6,519 nucleotides of DNA from JASHVB01 sp049522565 (GTDB lineage: Bacteria; Pseudomonadota; Alphaproteobacteria; Acetobacterales; Acetobacteraceae), in the NCBI GenBank assembly GCA_049522565.1, contig JBEKNT010000393.1:1-6519 (forward strand). The letters are read 5' to 3'. Below are positions 1-6,519 of the stretch, in pieces (position 1 is the stretch's first letter; the number at the start of each line of letters is the position of its first letter). Both the position numbers and the translations under genes were made by a program. The notes under the pieces were generated by a model. The model was given only the letters and a program-made list of their open reading frames with translations, was not told where the DNA came from and made no database searches.

Positions 1-24
1 CTCTACCAGCTGAGCTACTTCGGC
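1..24 (-). tRNA. tRNA gene, 5' part only (possibly tRNA-Thr)
   Basis: Read on the minus strand from 24 down to 1, the sequence is a 7-base acceptor strand GCCGAAG, then U8-A9, the D-stem GCTC, a D-loop AGCTGGTA with the invariant GG, and the start of the closing D-stem GAG. This is the standard first third of a bacterial tRNA. The anticodon, T-arm and 3' end lie outside the window to the left, so the isotype cannot be read. The G1-C2 acceptor start resembles threonine tRNAs of alphaproteobacteria, but that is only a guess from memory. The gene is divergent from the formate dehydrogenase operon, and its 5' end faces this window. Integrating elements usually use the 3' end, so nothing here suggests an attachment site. 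Confidence 0.85.
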
Positions 25-172
25 CTCTTGTCACCCGACTTGCAGCCATTGCAGCCGGCACCGTCGGTCGGTTTTTCAACTCTCTCCGATATTTTTGAGC
101 GGGTTGATTTATTGCTACGAATGCGATGCTACTGAGCTAAACGAAGGTTTCGTCGGCTTCCGCAACTTTGTT

Positions 173-186
173 CCGGCTTTCGCCGG
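173..186. repeat. Short inverted repeat, 5-bp stem
   Basis: CCGGC at 173-177 pairs with GCCGG at 182-186 around TTTC. Read on the minus strand the loop is GAAA, a stable GNRA tetraloop. No T-run follows on either strand, so it does not look like an intrinsic terminator. It may be chance in GC-rich DNA. Confidence 0.35.
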
Positions 187-241
187 TACTGGCGCTGGAA
201 ATCGGGATCACCTAGAGGTCGGCCGCAGATCGGCGCGGACC

Positions 242-259
242 TAGCGCGCTGATAGCGCG
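242..259. repeat. Inverted repeat with overlapping TAGCGCG direct repeat
   Basis: CGCGCT at 245-250 pairs with AGCGCG at 254-259 around GAT. The heptamer TAGCGCG also occurs directly at 242-248 and 253-259, 11 bases apart, which is about one helical turn. The layout could suit a protein-binding site, but no known operator was recognised. Confidence 0.3.
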
Positions 260-420
260 ACAGATTGGCGGACGGGTGCAGGGGAGAGGGCAAGGATCAG
301 TTCAATTATCAGCTCGGCCCAATAGGATTATCTAGAAAGGACTGGATTTCCACCACGAAGAGAGCGTCACTGATGGAAACGCTTGAGCCCAAGGGTCTCC
401 TAATGCGACCGACCCGATAA

Positions 421-441
421 TCCGGGCGCGGATAGCCCGGA
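421..441. repeat. Perfect inverted repeat, 7-bp stem
   Basis: TCCGGGC at 421-427 is exactly complementary to GCCCGGA at 435-441, with a 7-base loop GCGGATA. It is the strongest hairpin in the intergenic region. No T-tract follows on either strand, so a rho-independent terminator is not supported. It could be an operator or an RNA hairpin if transcription starts upstream of it. Confidence 0.4.
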
Positions 442-585
442 CGTTCGATGGCGTCGAGGATAGACTGGGCGCGTGCCGCGGACCAGCAGCGTAGGCAAGC
501 ATGGTGCGCCGCCGCGCTGGCAGCCCCGGTGGCAGACGACCTCGTCGCCATTGCTTGCCCCAGTTGCGTAGTAGTTTGGTTTCGA

Positions 586-614
586 TTGTGAAACCGGGCC
601 AGATTGTCTAGATT
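586..614 (+). promoter_or_regulatory. Possible sigma70-type promoter for the fdn operon
   Basis: TTGTGA at 586-591 and TAGATT at 609-614 are separated by 17 bases, and each matches four of six positions of the -35 (TTGACA) and -10 (TATAAT) consensus. Transcription would start near 621 and give a leader of about 48 bases before fdnG. This is a weak, by-eye match. A start further upstream in the long intergenic region is equally possible. Confidence 0.28.
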
Positions 615-633
615 CTTTGTTGGACGTGTCTAG
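605..633. repeat. TGTCTAG direct repeat flanking the putative transcription start
   Basis: TGTCTAG occurs at 605-611 and again at 627-633, 22 bases apart, which is about two helical turns. The first copy overlaps the proposed -10 box and the second lies just past the expected start. CTAG is usually under-represented in bacterial genomes, which makes two such copies slightly notable. A regulator binding here is inference only. Confidence 0.3.
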
Positions 634-653
634 GAAGTTCGTTTGCCTGTTAC

Positions 654-660
654 GAGAGGG
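654..660 (+). promoter_or_regulatory. Ribosome binding site of fdnG
   Basis: GAGAGGG lies seven bases before the ATG at 668. It decides the start: upstream in-frame codons such as TTG at 617 lack a comparable site, and only the 668 start puts the twin-arginine signal at the very N-terminus. Confidence 0.6.
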
Positions 661-667
661 CGCTTCA

Positions 668-3600
668 ATGGATTTGAATCGTCGTGACTTTATCAAGCTC
701 ACCGGCGCGGGTCTGGCGGCGTCATGTGTTGGCGCCCTGGGATTCGGTTTTGCCGGCGAGGTTCTGGCGGCTTCGGTTCGGCCGTTCAAGCTGACGGCCA
801 CAACCGAGACCCGCAACACCTGTCCCTATTGCTCGGTCGCCTGCGGCATCCTTATCTTTAGCCTTGGTGACCGCGCGAAGAACGCGACCTCTGACATAAT
901 CCACATCGAAGGGGATCCGGACCATCCAGTAAACCGCGGGACGCTGTGTCCGAAAGGGTCAGCGCTCCTTGATATGGTGCACGCGCCCACCCGGCTGAAA
1001 TTCCCAAAATACCGAGCGCCCGGCAGCAGCGAGTTCAAGCAGGTCTCCTGGGACTTCGCGCTCGACCGCATCGCCATGCTTATGAAGGAGGATCGCGACG
1101 CGAATTTCGTCGTCAAGAACGCCACCGGGACCACGGTCAACCGGTGGATCAGCACTGGCATGCTGGCGGCTTCCGCCTCTTCGACCGAGACCGCCTATCT
1201 TACATGGAAGGTCGCCCGCGCCTTCGGAATGTTGGTTTTCGACAACCAAGCCCGCGTGTGACACGGACCGACGGTGGCCAGTTTGGCCCCGACATACGGT
1301 CGCGGCGCAATGACCAACACCTGGCAGGACATCAAGAATGCAAATGTAGTGCTGGTGATGGGGGGCAATGCCGCGGAAGCGCATCCGTGCGGCTTCAAAT
1401 GGGTGATCGAAGCGAAGATCGAGAGCCAGGCCAAGCTGGTCGTGGTTGATCCGCGCTTCACCCGCACCGCGTCGGTTGCGGACTTTTATGTGCCGATCCG
1501 CCCGGGGACCGATATCGCGTTCCTGAGCGGCGTCATGCGCTACCTCCTGGAGAAGGACGCAATCCAGCACGAGTATGTGCGGGCCTATACCAACGCCGGC
1601 CTGATCGTGAAGGAAGGCTTCGGTTTTGAGGACGGGCTGTTCACCGGCTACAAGGAAGACACCCACAGCTACGACAGGTCGAGTTGGGACTACGAGCTCG
1701 ACGACCAGGGTTACGCCAAGATCGACGACGAGTGGCAGAATCCGCGTTGCGTGATCAACCTGCTCCGCAAGCATGTCGATCGGTACACGCCCGAGATGGT
1801 GTCGCGCATCTGCGGCACGCCACAGGACAAATTCCTGCAGGTCTGCGATCTGTTCGCCACCACGGCAGCGCCTGACAAGTCGCTGACGAGCCTGTTCGCC
1901 CTCGGTTGGACGCAGCATTCCGTCGGGGCGCAGAATATCCGCACGATGGCGATGGTCCAACTCCTACTGGGCAATATCGGCGTCGCGGGTGGCGGGATGA
2001 ACGCGCTGCGCGGCCATTCCAACATCCAGGGGCTGACCGATGTCGGACTTCTATCGAACCAGATCCCCGGGTATCTCACGCTTCCCAGCGATGAAGAGCC
2101 CACGTTCGAGGATTATATGAAGACGCGGCGGTACAAGCCGCTGCGTCCGGGACAGACGAGCTACTGGCAGAATTATCGGAAGTTTATCACCAGCTTCCAG
2201 AAGGCAATCTACGGCGACGCCGCGCGCGCCGATAATGATTGGGCCTATGATTGGCTGCCGAAGCTTGATGTCCCCATGTACGACATCATACGAGCCTTCG
2301 AGATGATGGCTAACGGCGAGATGAACGGCTATATCTGCCAGGGCTTCAATCCGCTGCAGGCGTTCCCGGACAAAGGCAAGGTCGCCAAGGGGCTGAGCAA
2401 GCTGAAATTCCTGGTCACGATTGATCCGCTGGACACGGAAACTTCGCGGTTCTGGGAGAATTTTGGCCCCCAGAACCCGGCCGACCCGGCCAGCATTCAG
2501 ACGGAAGTCTTCCAGCTGCCGACAACCTGCTTCGCCGAGGAGAACGGCTCGCTGGTCAATTCGGCCCGGTGGCTGCAATGGCACTGGAAAGCGGCCGATC
2601 CGCCGGGCGAAGCGCAAACCGACATCTGGATCATGTCTGGGATTTTCCACCGGATGCGCGAGCGGTACCGCAAGGATGGCGGCGCATTCCCCGACCCGAT
2701 CCTGAACCTGGCCTGGAACTATACGGACCCGACCGATCCCGACCCGGAAGAACTGGCCAAGGACATGAACGGCCGGGCGCTGGCGGACATCAAGGACGCG
2801 ACGGGAGCAGTCACGCTGCACGCCGGCCAGTTACTAGACGGCTTCGCCCAGTTGCGCGACGACGGCTCGACCGCATGCGGCTGCTGGATCTTCTCGGGTT
2901 GCTACACGGAAAAGGGCAACCAGATGGCCCGCCGCGATGCGACGGACCCGCGAGAGCAGGGCATCGCGCCGAACTGGGCCTGGGCCTGGCCGGCCAACCG
3001 GCGGATTCTCTACAACCGCGCCAGTGCCGACCTTGCCGGGAACCCCTGGAATCCGAGAAAGCCGATCATCGAGTGGAACGGCACTCAATGGGTCGGCATC
3101 GACGTGCCCGACTATTCGCCGACTACGAAGCCATCCGATGGGGTCGGTCCATTCATCATGAACGCCGAGGGCGTCGGGCGCCTGTTCGCCCGCGACCAGA
3201 TGGTGGAAGGACCGTTCCCTGAGCATTACGAGCCGTTCGAATCGCCGGTGCCGAACGTCCTGCACCCGAAGGTCAGCTCGAACCCGGCGGCACGCGTGTT
3301 CGCCGACGACAGGGCCGCCTTCGGAACCGCGTCGGACTTCCCGTATGTGGCGACCACCTACCGGTTGACCGAGCATTTCCACTTTTGGACCAAGCACGCG
3401 CTGATCAATTCGATCCTACAGCCGGAGCAGTTCGTCGAGATTGGCGAAGCCTTGGCGAAGAAGAAGGGGATTGAGCAAGGCGGTTGGGTGCGTCTGACCT
3501 CGAAGCGCGGGGTAATCGTCTGCAAGGCGTATGTGACAAAGCGCATCCGCCCGCTGATCGTTGACGGCAACCCCACCCATGTCATCGGCGTGCCGATCCA

Positions 3601-3739
3601 TTGGGGGTTCACCGGCCAGGCGCGCAAGGGATACGCCGCCAACACGCTAACCCCCTCTGTCGGCGACGCCAATACGCAGACACCCGAGTTCAAGGCGTTC
3701 CTGGTCAATATCGAGAGGACCAACGCCCCTGTGGCGTGA
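668..3739 (+). CDS. fdnG: Formate dehydrogenase-N/O major subunit, selenocysteine-containing (TGA 1259-1261 = Sec198)
   Basis: This is the catalytic subunit of membrane-bound formate dehydrogenase (FdnG/FdoG family), oxidising formate to CO2 in the periplasm. It starts at ATG 668 and, reading through the TGA at 1259-1261 as selenocysteine, gives 1023 residues; E. coli FdnG has 1015. The N-terminus has a twin-arginine signal (RRDFIK, residues 5-10), a hydrophobic stretch and an Ala-rich cleavage region near 35. Cys52, Cys55, Cys59 and Cys94 bind one [4Fe-4S] cluster, and Lys96 follows as in the family. Sec198 and His199 are the active-site pair, and Arg448 in ALRGHSNIQG matches the catalytic arginine; all agree with E. 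coli numbering plus two. The molybdopterin oxidoreductase domain fills the middle, and the C-terminal dinucleotide-binding domain begins near residue 898 (TYRLTEHFHFW). An automatic caller would split the gene into 668-1261 and about 1274-3739, but both parts share one frame. It is the first gene of the operon and ends 11 bases before fdnH. Confidence 0.97.
1259..1290 (+). promoter_or_regulatory. Selenocysteine UGA codon and bacterial SECIS hairpin
   Basis: The TGA at 1259-1261 is followed directly by a hairpin inside the coding sequence. GGCC at 1276-1279 pairs with GGCC at 1285-1288 around the loop AGTTT. An unpaired T at 1275 interrupts the stem, and GG at 1273-1274 pairs with CC at 1289-1290. 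Counting the U of UGA as 1, the bulged U is at 17 and the apical G and U at 23 and 24. These are the positions that SelB contacts in the E. coli fdhF and fdnG elements as I know them. The protein context around it (DNQARV before, HGPTVASLAP after) is the family's selenocysteine site. The host should therefore have SelA, SelB, SelC and SelD. Confidence 0.93.
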
Positions 3740-3744
3740 AGGAG
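3739..3744 (+). promoter_or_regulatory. Ribosome binding site of fdnH
   Basis: AAGGAG begins at the last base of the fdnG stop codon and lies six bases before the ATG at 3751. It is a near-consensus Shine-Dalgarno site and fixes the fdnH start, ruling out the long in-frame extension upstream into fdnG. Confidence 0.8.
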
Positions 3745-3750
3745 CAGTCG

Positions 3751-4662
3751 ATGACAGATCTGCAGTCGCAGGATTACATCCGCGTTTCGGCATCGACCGT
3801 GACGCCGCCTTCTATCCGCGATCATGAGGTCGAAGTGGCCAAGCTGATCGATGTCAGCCGCTGCATCGGCTGCAAGGCGTGCCAGGCCGCCTGCATGGAG
3901 TGGAACGACCTGCGTACGGATATCGGGTATTTCGAAGGATCCTACGACAATCCCTCGGATCTGAATCCGAGCACCTGGACATTGATGCGCTTCACCGAAT
4001 GGGAGGATGAGAAGGGCAATCTGGAGTGGCTGATCCGCAAGGATGGCTGCATGCATTGCGAGGACCCAGGCTGCCTAAAGGCGTGCCCTGCCCCCGGCGC
4101 GATCGTGCAACAAGCCAACGGCATCGTGGACTTCATCAGCGAGAGCTGCATCGGCTGCGGCTATTGCGTCAAAGGCTGTCCGTTCAACATCCCCCGGATC
4201 AGCCCGGTGGATCATAAATCGTACAAGTGCACCTTGTGCTCGGACAGGGTCGGGGTCGGGCTGGAGCCGGCCTGCGTCAAGGCATGCCCGACCGGAGCGA
4301 TCATGTTCGGTTCGAAAAACGATATGACGGCATGGGCTGGCGAGCGGATCGTCGACCTCAAGTCCCGCGGCTTCGCGAATGCCGGTCTCTACGATCCGCC
4401 GGGTGTGGGCGGCACGCATGTGATGTACGTTCTGCACTACGCCGACCGCCCGTCGCTCTATGCGGGTTTGCCGGACAAGCCACATATCAGCGTCTTCGTC
4501 GACGTCTGGAAGGGCTTTCTCAAGCCGGTGGCTCTGGCCGGCATTGCGTTCACGGCCATCGCTGGTTTCTTCCACTGGGTTACCGAAGGGCCGAACGAGG
4601 TGCAGCCGGAGGATGAGGCAGAAGCGCAACACCTGCTGCATCCTATGGATGACCCGCGATGA
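3751..4662 (+). CDS. fdnH: Formate dehydrogenase iron-sulfur (beta) subunit
   Basis: This is the electron-transfer subunit (FdnH/FdoH, often named fdxH) linking the catalytic subunit to the membrane cytochrome. It has 303 residues; E. coli FdnH has 294. Sixteen cysteines fall in four ferredoxin-like groups: 38/41/44/48, 100/103/108/112, 133/136/139/143 and 160/163/175/179. This is the pattern for four [4Fe-4S] clusters. A single transmembrane helix near residues 256-277 (KPVALAGIAFTAIAGF) anchors the protein. The preceding domain has no signal peptide and is expected to cross with the Tat-exported alpha subunit, as known for the family. The C-terminal tail after the helix is acidic and short. 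The gene starts 11 bases after fdnG with a strong ribosome binding site, and its stop overlaps the fdnI start as ATGA. All cluster ligands are intact. Confidence 0.97.
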   Translation: MTDLQSQDYIRVSASTVTPPSIRDHEVEVAKLIDVSRCIGCKACQAACMEWNDLRTDIGYFEGSYDNPSDLNPSTWTLMRFTEWEDEKGNLEWLIRKDGCMHCEDPGCLKACPAPGAIVQQANGIVDFISESCIGCGYCVKGCPFNIPRISPVDHKSYKCTLCSDRVGVGLEPACVKACPTGAIMFGSKNDMTAWAGERIVDLKSRGFANAGLYDPPGVGGTHVMYVLHYADRPSLYAGLPDKPHISVFVDVWKGFLKPVALAGIAFTAIAGFFHWVTEGPNEVQPEDEAEAQHLLHPMDDPR

Positions 4663-5333
4663 CATATCCCAAGGGAACGCTCATCCGCAACACGACCGCG
4701 ACCCGGATCAACCACTGGATCACCGGCGGCTGCTTCGTGCTGCTGCTGCTGTCCGGCCTCTCGATGTTCCATCCGATGCTGTTCTTCCTGTCGGAATTGT
4801 TCGGCGGCGGCCAATGGACGCGGGCGATCCATCCGTGGATCGGGACCGTGCTGCTGGTGAGCTATGCCGGACTGATCGCACAGCTCTGGCGCGACAATCT
4901 GTGGAACCGGGACGATATTGCCTGGATGCGCGCCCTCAATCGAGTCCTGGCCAATGAGGAGGAAGGCGTCCCCGAGGTCGCACGGTTCAACGCCGGCCAG
5001 AAATTCGTCTTTTGGTCGATGGCGCTGCTGGTTCCGGTGCTGTTCGTCACTGGCATCGTGATCTGGGATGTCTATTTCTCCCCGTACACCACGATCGAGC
5101 AGCAGCGGATCGCCGTCCTGATCCACAGTCTGGCGGCTGCAGCGGCGATCATCGTCTGGATCATCCATGTCTATGCCGCAATCTGGGTCAGGGGTTCGGT
5201 CCGGGGGATGACACAGGGCTGTGTAACTCCCGGCTGGGCCTGGCGGCATCACCGCAGATGGCTGCGGAGTCTGGCGGCGACCGGTTCCACCGGGCCGAGG
5301 CCGCGGGCTGGTGGCGATGCGCCGCGCGCATGA
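4659..5333 (+). CDS. fdnI: Formate dehydrogenase cytochrome b556 (gamma) subunit
   Basis: This is the membrane subunit (FdnI/FdoI family) that carries two b hemes and passes electrons to quinone. It has 224 residues; E. coli FdnI has 217. Four hydrophobic segments are visible at about 20-45, 58-77, 117-137 and 152-176. His19, His58, His156 and His170 match the heme ligands His18, His57, His155 and His169 of E. coli FdnI. WVRGSVRGM and WAWRHHRRW near the C-terminus are typical of the family. The last roughly 17 residues are a Gly/Pro/Arg/Ala-rich tail with no obvious counterpart, lying where the next gene begins. The start codon overlaps the fdnH stop in ATGA without a strong Shine-Dalgarno site, which implies translational coupling. 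Confidence 0.96.
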   Translation: MTYPKGTLIRNTTATRINHWITGGCFVLLLLSGLSMFHPMLFFLSELFGGGQWTRAIHPWIGTVLLVSYAGLIAQLWRDNLWNRDDIAWMRALNRVLANEEEGVPEVARFNAGQKFVFWSMALLVPVLFVTGIVIWDVYFSPYTTIEQQRIAVLIHSLAAAAAIIVWIIHVYAAIWVRGSVRGMTQGCVTPGWAWRHHRRWLRSLAATGSTGPRPRAGGDAPRA

Positions 5334-5343
5334 GCGAGGGCGT

Positions 5344-6288
5344 GTGAGGAAAGGTGACGTAGCGCCGAAGGGTGCGTGGACAGGGGATTCGCTCGGTGGT
5401 GTGAAAGCGCCGGAAGCGCTGATACTGCCCGATCCCGCTACAAGGTTCGCTTGCAGCGCGGCCCGGTTGGAGGCTTTGTCGACCGGCCATCCGATGATCG
5501 AATGGCTGCGCTTCATGGCGCAGCTTGCACAGGGCCAGCACGTCGTTGCTATGACGCTGGGACCTTTCGCCGAGCTGGGACAGGTCGCGGTGGAGCGGGC
5601 GGTGGACGCACGCATGCCGCCGCTCGCTGCAGATGGGCATCGTCGCGACGCGACCTGGCGCGATGGCCTCGCCATGTTGCTCGACACTTTCGACAGCCGA
5701 GCGATACCGGCGCCGGCACGGGCGGTCATGGCGAGCCTGCAGGACCGCGAGGCCGACGCGGTGGAAGCCCTGGCCGACGGCTTTCTCAATCTTGGCGTGG
5801 ACGCCGCCGATGCGGGCGCTGCACTCTACGTGGCGGCTGCGCTGCAGGTCTACTTCACCCGCCTGGCTGCAGCTCTGCCGGCGTCATCCTTGCGGCTGCT
5901 TCCCCAGCGCGGGCTGTGCCCCTGCTGCGGCTCGACGCCGGTCTCGGGCGTGGTGACCGCGTCAGGCCGGACGCCGGGAACGCGCTATCTTTATTGTTCG
6001 CTTTGCTCGTCGGCCTGGAATCACGTGCGGGCTGTGTGCATCACCTGTGGCCAGACGCGCTCGCTGTCGTTGGAGGGGATCGAGGGCGATTCCGGCACGG
6101 TTAAGGCTGAGACCTGCAACGAGTGCCACACCTACGCGAAGATGCTATACCAGGCGCGGGACATGAAGGTGGACCCATTCGCGGACGACCTTGCGACGCT
6201 GGGGCTGGATCTTCTAGTTGGCGACGCAGGCTGGGCGCGCCATGCACCAAACCCGTTGCTGCTCATCGGGTCCGGTGACCCCGGCTAG
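5344..6288 (+). CDS. fdhE: Formate dehydrogenase accessory protein FdhE
   Basis: FdhE is a cytoplasmic factor needed for the activity of Tat-exported formate dehydrogenases; it binds the catalytic subunit and has been linked to redox control of its maturation. Taking GTG 5344 as the start gives 314 residues; E. coli FdhE has 309. The C-terminal half has the four paired-cysteine motifs of the family: CPCC at 192-195, CSLC at 218-221, CITC at 232-235 and CNEC at 258-261, probably a rubredoxin-like iron site. RYLYCSLC, ETCNECHTYAKMLYQ and FADDLATLGLDLL are close to E. coli FdhE. The N-terminal half is helical and Ala-rich, with GHPMIEWLRFMAQLAQGQH near its start. The start is uncertain. GTG 5344 has GAGGG only three bases upstream. 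GTG 5311, ATG 5317 and GTG 5401 are also in frame. An ATGA overlap at 5330 lies in another frame (see findings). It follows fdnI closely and is co-transcribed by position. Confidence 0.92.
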   Translation: MRKGDVAPKGAWTGDSLGGVKAPEALILPDPATRFACSAARLEALSTGHPMIEWLRFMAQLAQGQHVVAMTLGPFAELGQVAVERAVDARMPPLAADGHRRDATWRDGLAMLLDTFDSRAIPAPARAVMASLQDREADAVEALADGFLNLGVDAADAGAALYVAAALQVYFTRLAAALPASSLRLLPQRGLCPCCGSTPVSGVVTASGRTPGTRYLYCSLCSSAWNHVRAVCITCGQTRSLSLEGIEGDSGTVKAETCNECHTYAKMLYQARDMKVDPFADDLATLGLDLLVGDAGWARHAPNPLLLIGSGDPG

Positions 6289-6365
6289 TCCGCAGCAGGT
6301 TGGCGCGGCTCGTATGGTGGCTCGGTCCGGCAAGCCAGCACGCGGCACCTGCGTCCCCGCATCGC

Positions 6366-6519
6366 ATGGTGGATGACCTGCGCGTTTTCGGCCGGATCGC
6401 CGCGGCTAACGCCTTGTCCGATTTCTATGCGATGGGCGGAGAGCCCATCATGGCGCGGCCTATTTGGGTATGCCGCTGGACAAGCTGCTGGTGGAAACGG
6501 TGCGCGCGATTCTGCAAGG
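6366..6519 (+). pseudogene. selD: Selenophosphate synthetase (SelD) fragment: N-terminus missing, frameshifted, runs off the window
   Basis: SelD makes selenophosphate from selenide and ATP for selenocysteine synthesis. From 6369 the frame reads VDDLRVFGRIAAANALSD and then FYAMGGEPIMA, close to E. coli SelD (VDNPFDFGRIAATNAISD, AMGGKPIMA). After ATG GCG at 6450-6455 the match jumps to another frame from 6458, reading AYLGMPLDKLLVETVRAILQ, which aligns with E. coli ILGWPINKLSPEIAREV. One missing base near 6453-6458 explains this, for example GCGGCGGCC reduced to GCGCGGCC. Only 77 bases separate the fdhE stop from this fragment. None of their three forward frames shows the expected N-terminal region of about 80-90 residues with the active-site Cys/Sec, Gly-Cys and Lys. 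As written, this cannot make a working enzyme. It may be a decayed gene, or a complete one spoiled by sequence or assembly errors. The 3' part lies beyond the window. Confidence 0.8.

Larger units (their letters stand above)
25..667. other. Intergenic region with no convincing gene
   Basis: About 640 bases separate the divergent tRNA from fdnG. Short open frames exist on both strands (for example 309-551 minus, and 448-591 plus, which encodes 47 residues). None has a recognisable motif, a good ribosome binding site or a neighbour that explains it. The stretch holds an 8-base direct repeat TTGCAGCC at 40-47 and 49-56, an AT-richer patch at about 86-122, several short hairpins, a weak promoter-like pair, and a 7-base direct repeat close to fdnG. 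No tRNA-Sec (selC) shape was seen. The stretch is longer than a simple leader needs, so it may hold regulatory sites for the operon or an undetected decayed gene. Confidence 0.6.

Noticed and set aside
1..24. tRNA as the attachment site of a genomic island carrying the operon
   Set aside because: The 5' end of the tRNA faces the window, whereas islands normally insert at the 3' end. No integrase or duplicated tRNA end is seen.
74..79. Minus-strand -35-like TTGAAA for the tRNA
   Set aside because: No -10-like hexamer lies 16-18 bases downstream of it, and its distance to the tRNA start is long for a simple promoter.
104..109. FNR/Anr-like half-site TTGAT upstream of the operon
   Set aside because: The second half (ATCAA) is absent at the required spacing, so an anaerobic regulator box is not supported.
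309..551. Minus-strand 80-codon open frame in the intergenic region
   Set aside because: No recognisable domain, no clear ribosome binding site, and open frames of this size are common by chance in GC-rich DNA.
448..591. Plus-strand 47-codon open frame with a terminal CPSC
   Set aside because: Too short, no upstream ribosome binding site, a stop lies just upstream in frame, and no family is recognised.
959..1960. Long minus-strand open frame (333 codons) opposite fdnG
   Set aside because: It is a shadow of the strongly supported fdnG reading frame, caused by high GC. Similar shadows at 2051-2821 and 4458-5789 are rejected for the same reason.
6268..6281. Hairpin GGGTC/GACCC at the end of fdhE as a terminator
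   Set aside because: The stem is only 5 bp, lies inside coding sequence and has no following T-run.

Overview
The window carries a formate dehydrogenase-N/O type operon from a high-GC Pseudomonadota, most likely an alphaproteobacterium. That placement is inferred from GC-rich third codon positions and remembered protein resemblance, not from a search. The operon reads left to right: a selenocysteine-containing catalytic subunit (fdnG, 668-3739), an iron-sulfur electron-transfer subunit (fdnH, 3751-4662), a membrane cytochrome b subunit (fdnI, 4659-5333), the assembly factor fdhE (about 5344-6288), and a piece of selD (6366 to the window end). The left edge has the 5' part of a tRNA gene on the minus strand. 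Between it and fdnG lie about 640 bases in which I find no convincing gene.

The main annotation point is that fdnG looks split by a TGA at 1259-1261 but is one gene. The flanking residues match the selenocysteine site of E. coli FdnG/FdoG. The bases after the TGA fold into a bacterial SECIS hairpin with the bulged U and apical GU at the expected positions. The full product is 1023 residues with Sec198.

The three subunits would form a membrane-bound, periplasm-facing complex. FdnG has a twin-arginine signal and oxidises formate at a Mo/W-bisMGD-Sec site. FdnH passes electrons through four [4Fe-4S] clusters, and FdnI carries two b hemes that reduce quinone. FdhE is the cytoplasmic maturation factor for this enzyme class. 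SelD makes the selenophosphate needed to charge tRNA-Sec, so its presence next to a selenoprotein fits.

The 3' end of the operon looks damaged or mis-sequenced. The selD-like segment lacks the N-terminal region of about 80-90 residues, including the active-site Cys/Sec and Lys, and carries a one-base frameshift near 6453-6458. The start of fdhE also looks as if two bases were inserted after an ATGA-coupled start. No selA, selB, selC or fdhD is visible. I found no mobile element, CRISPR array or clearly new system here.
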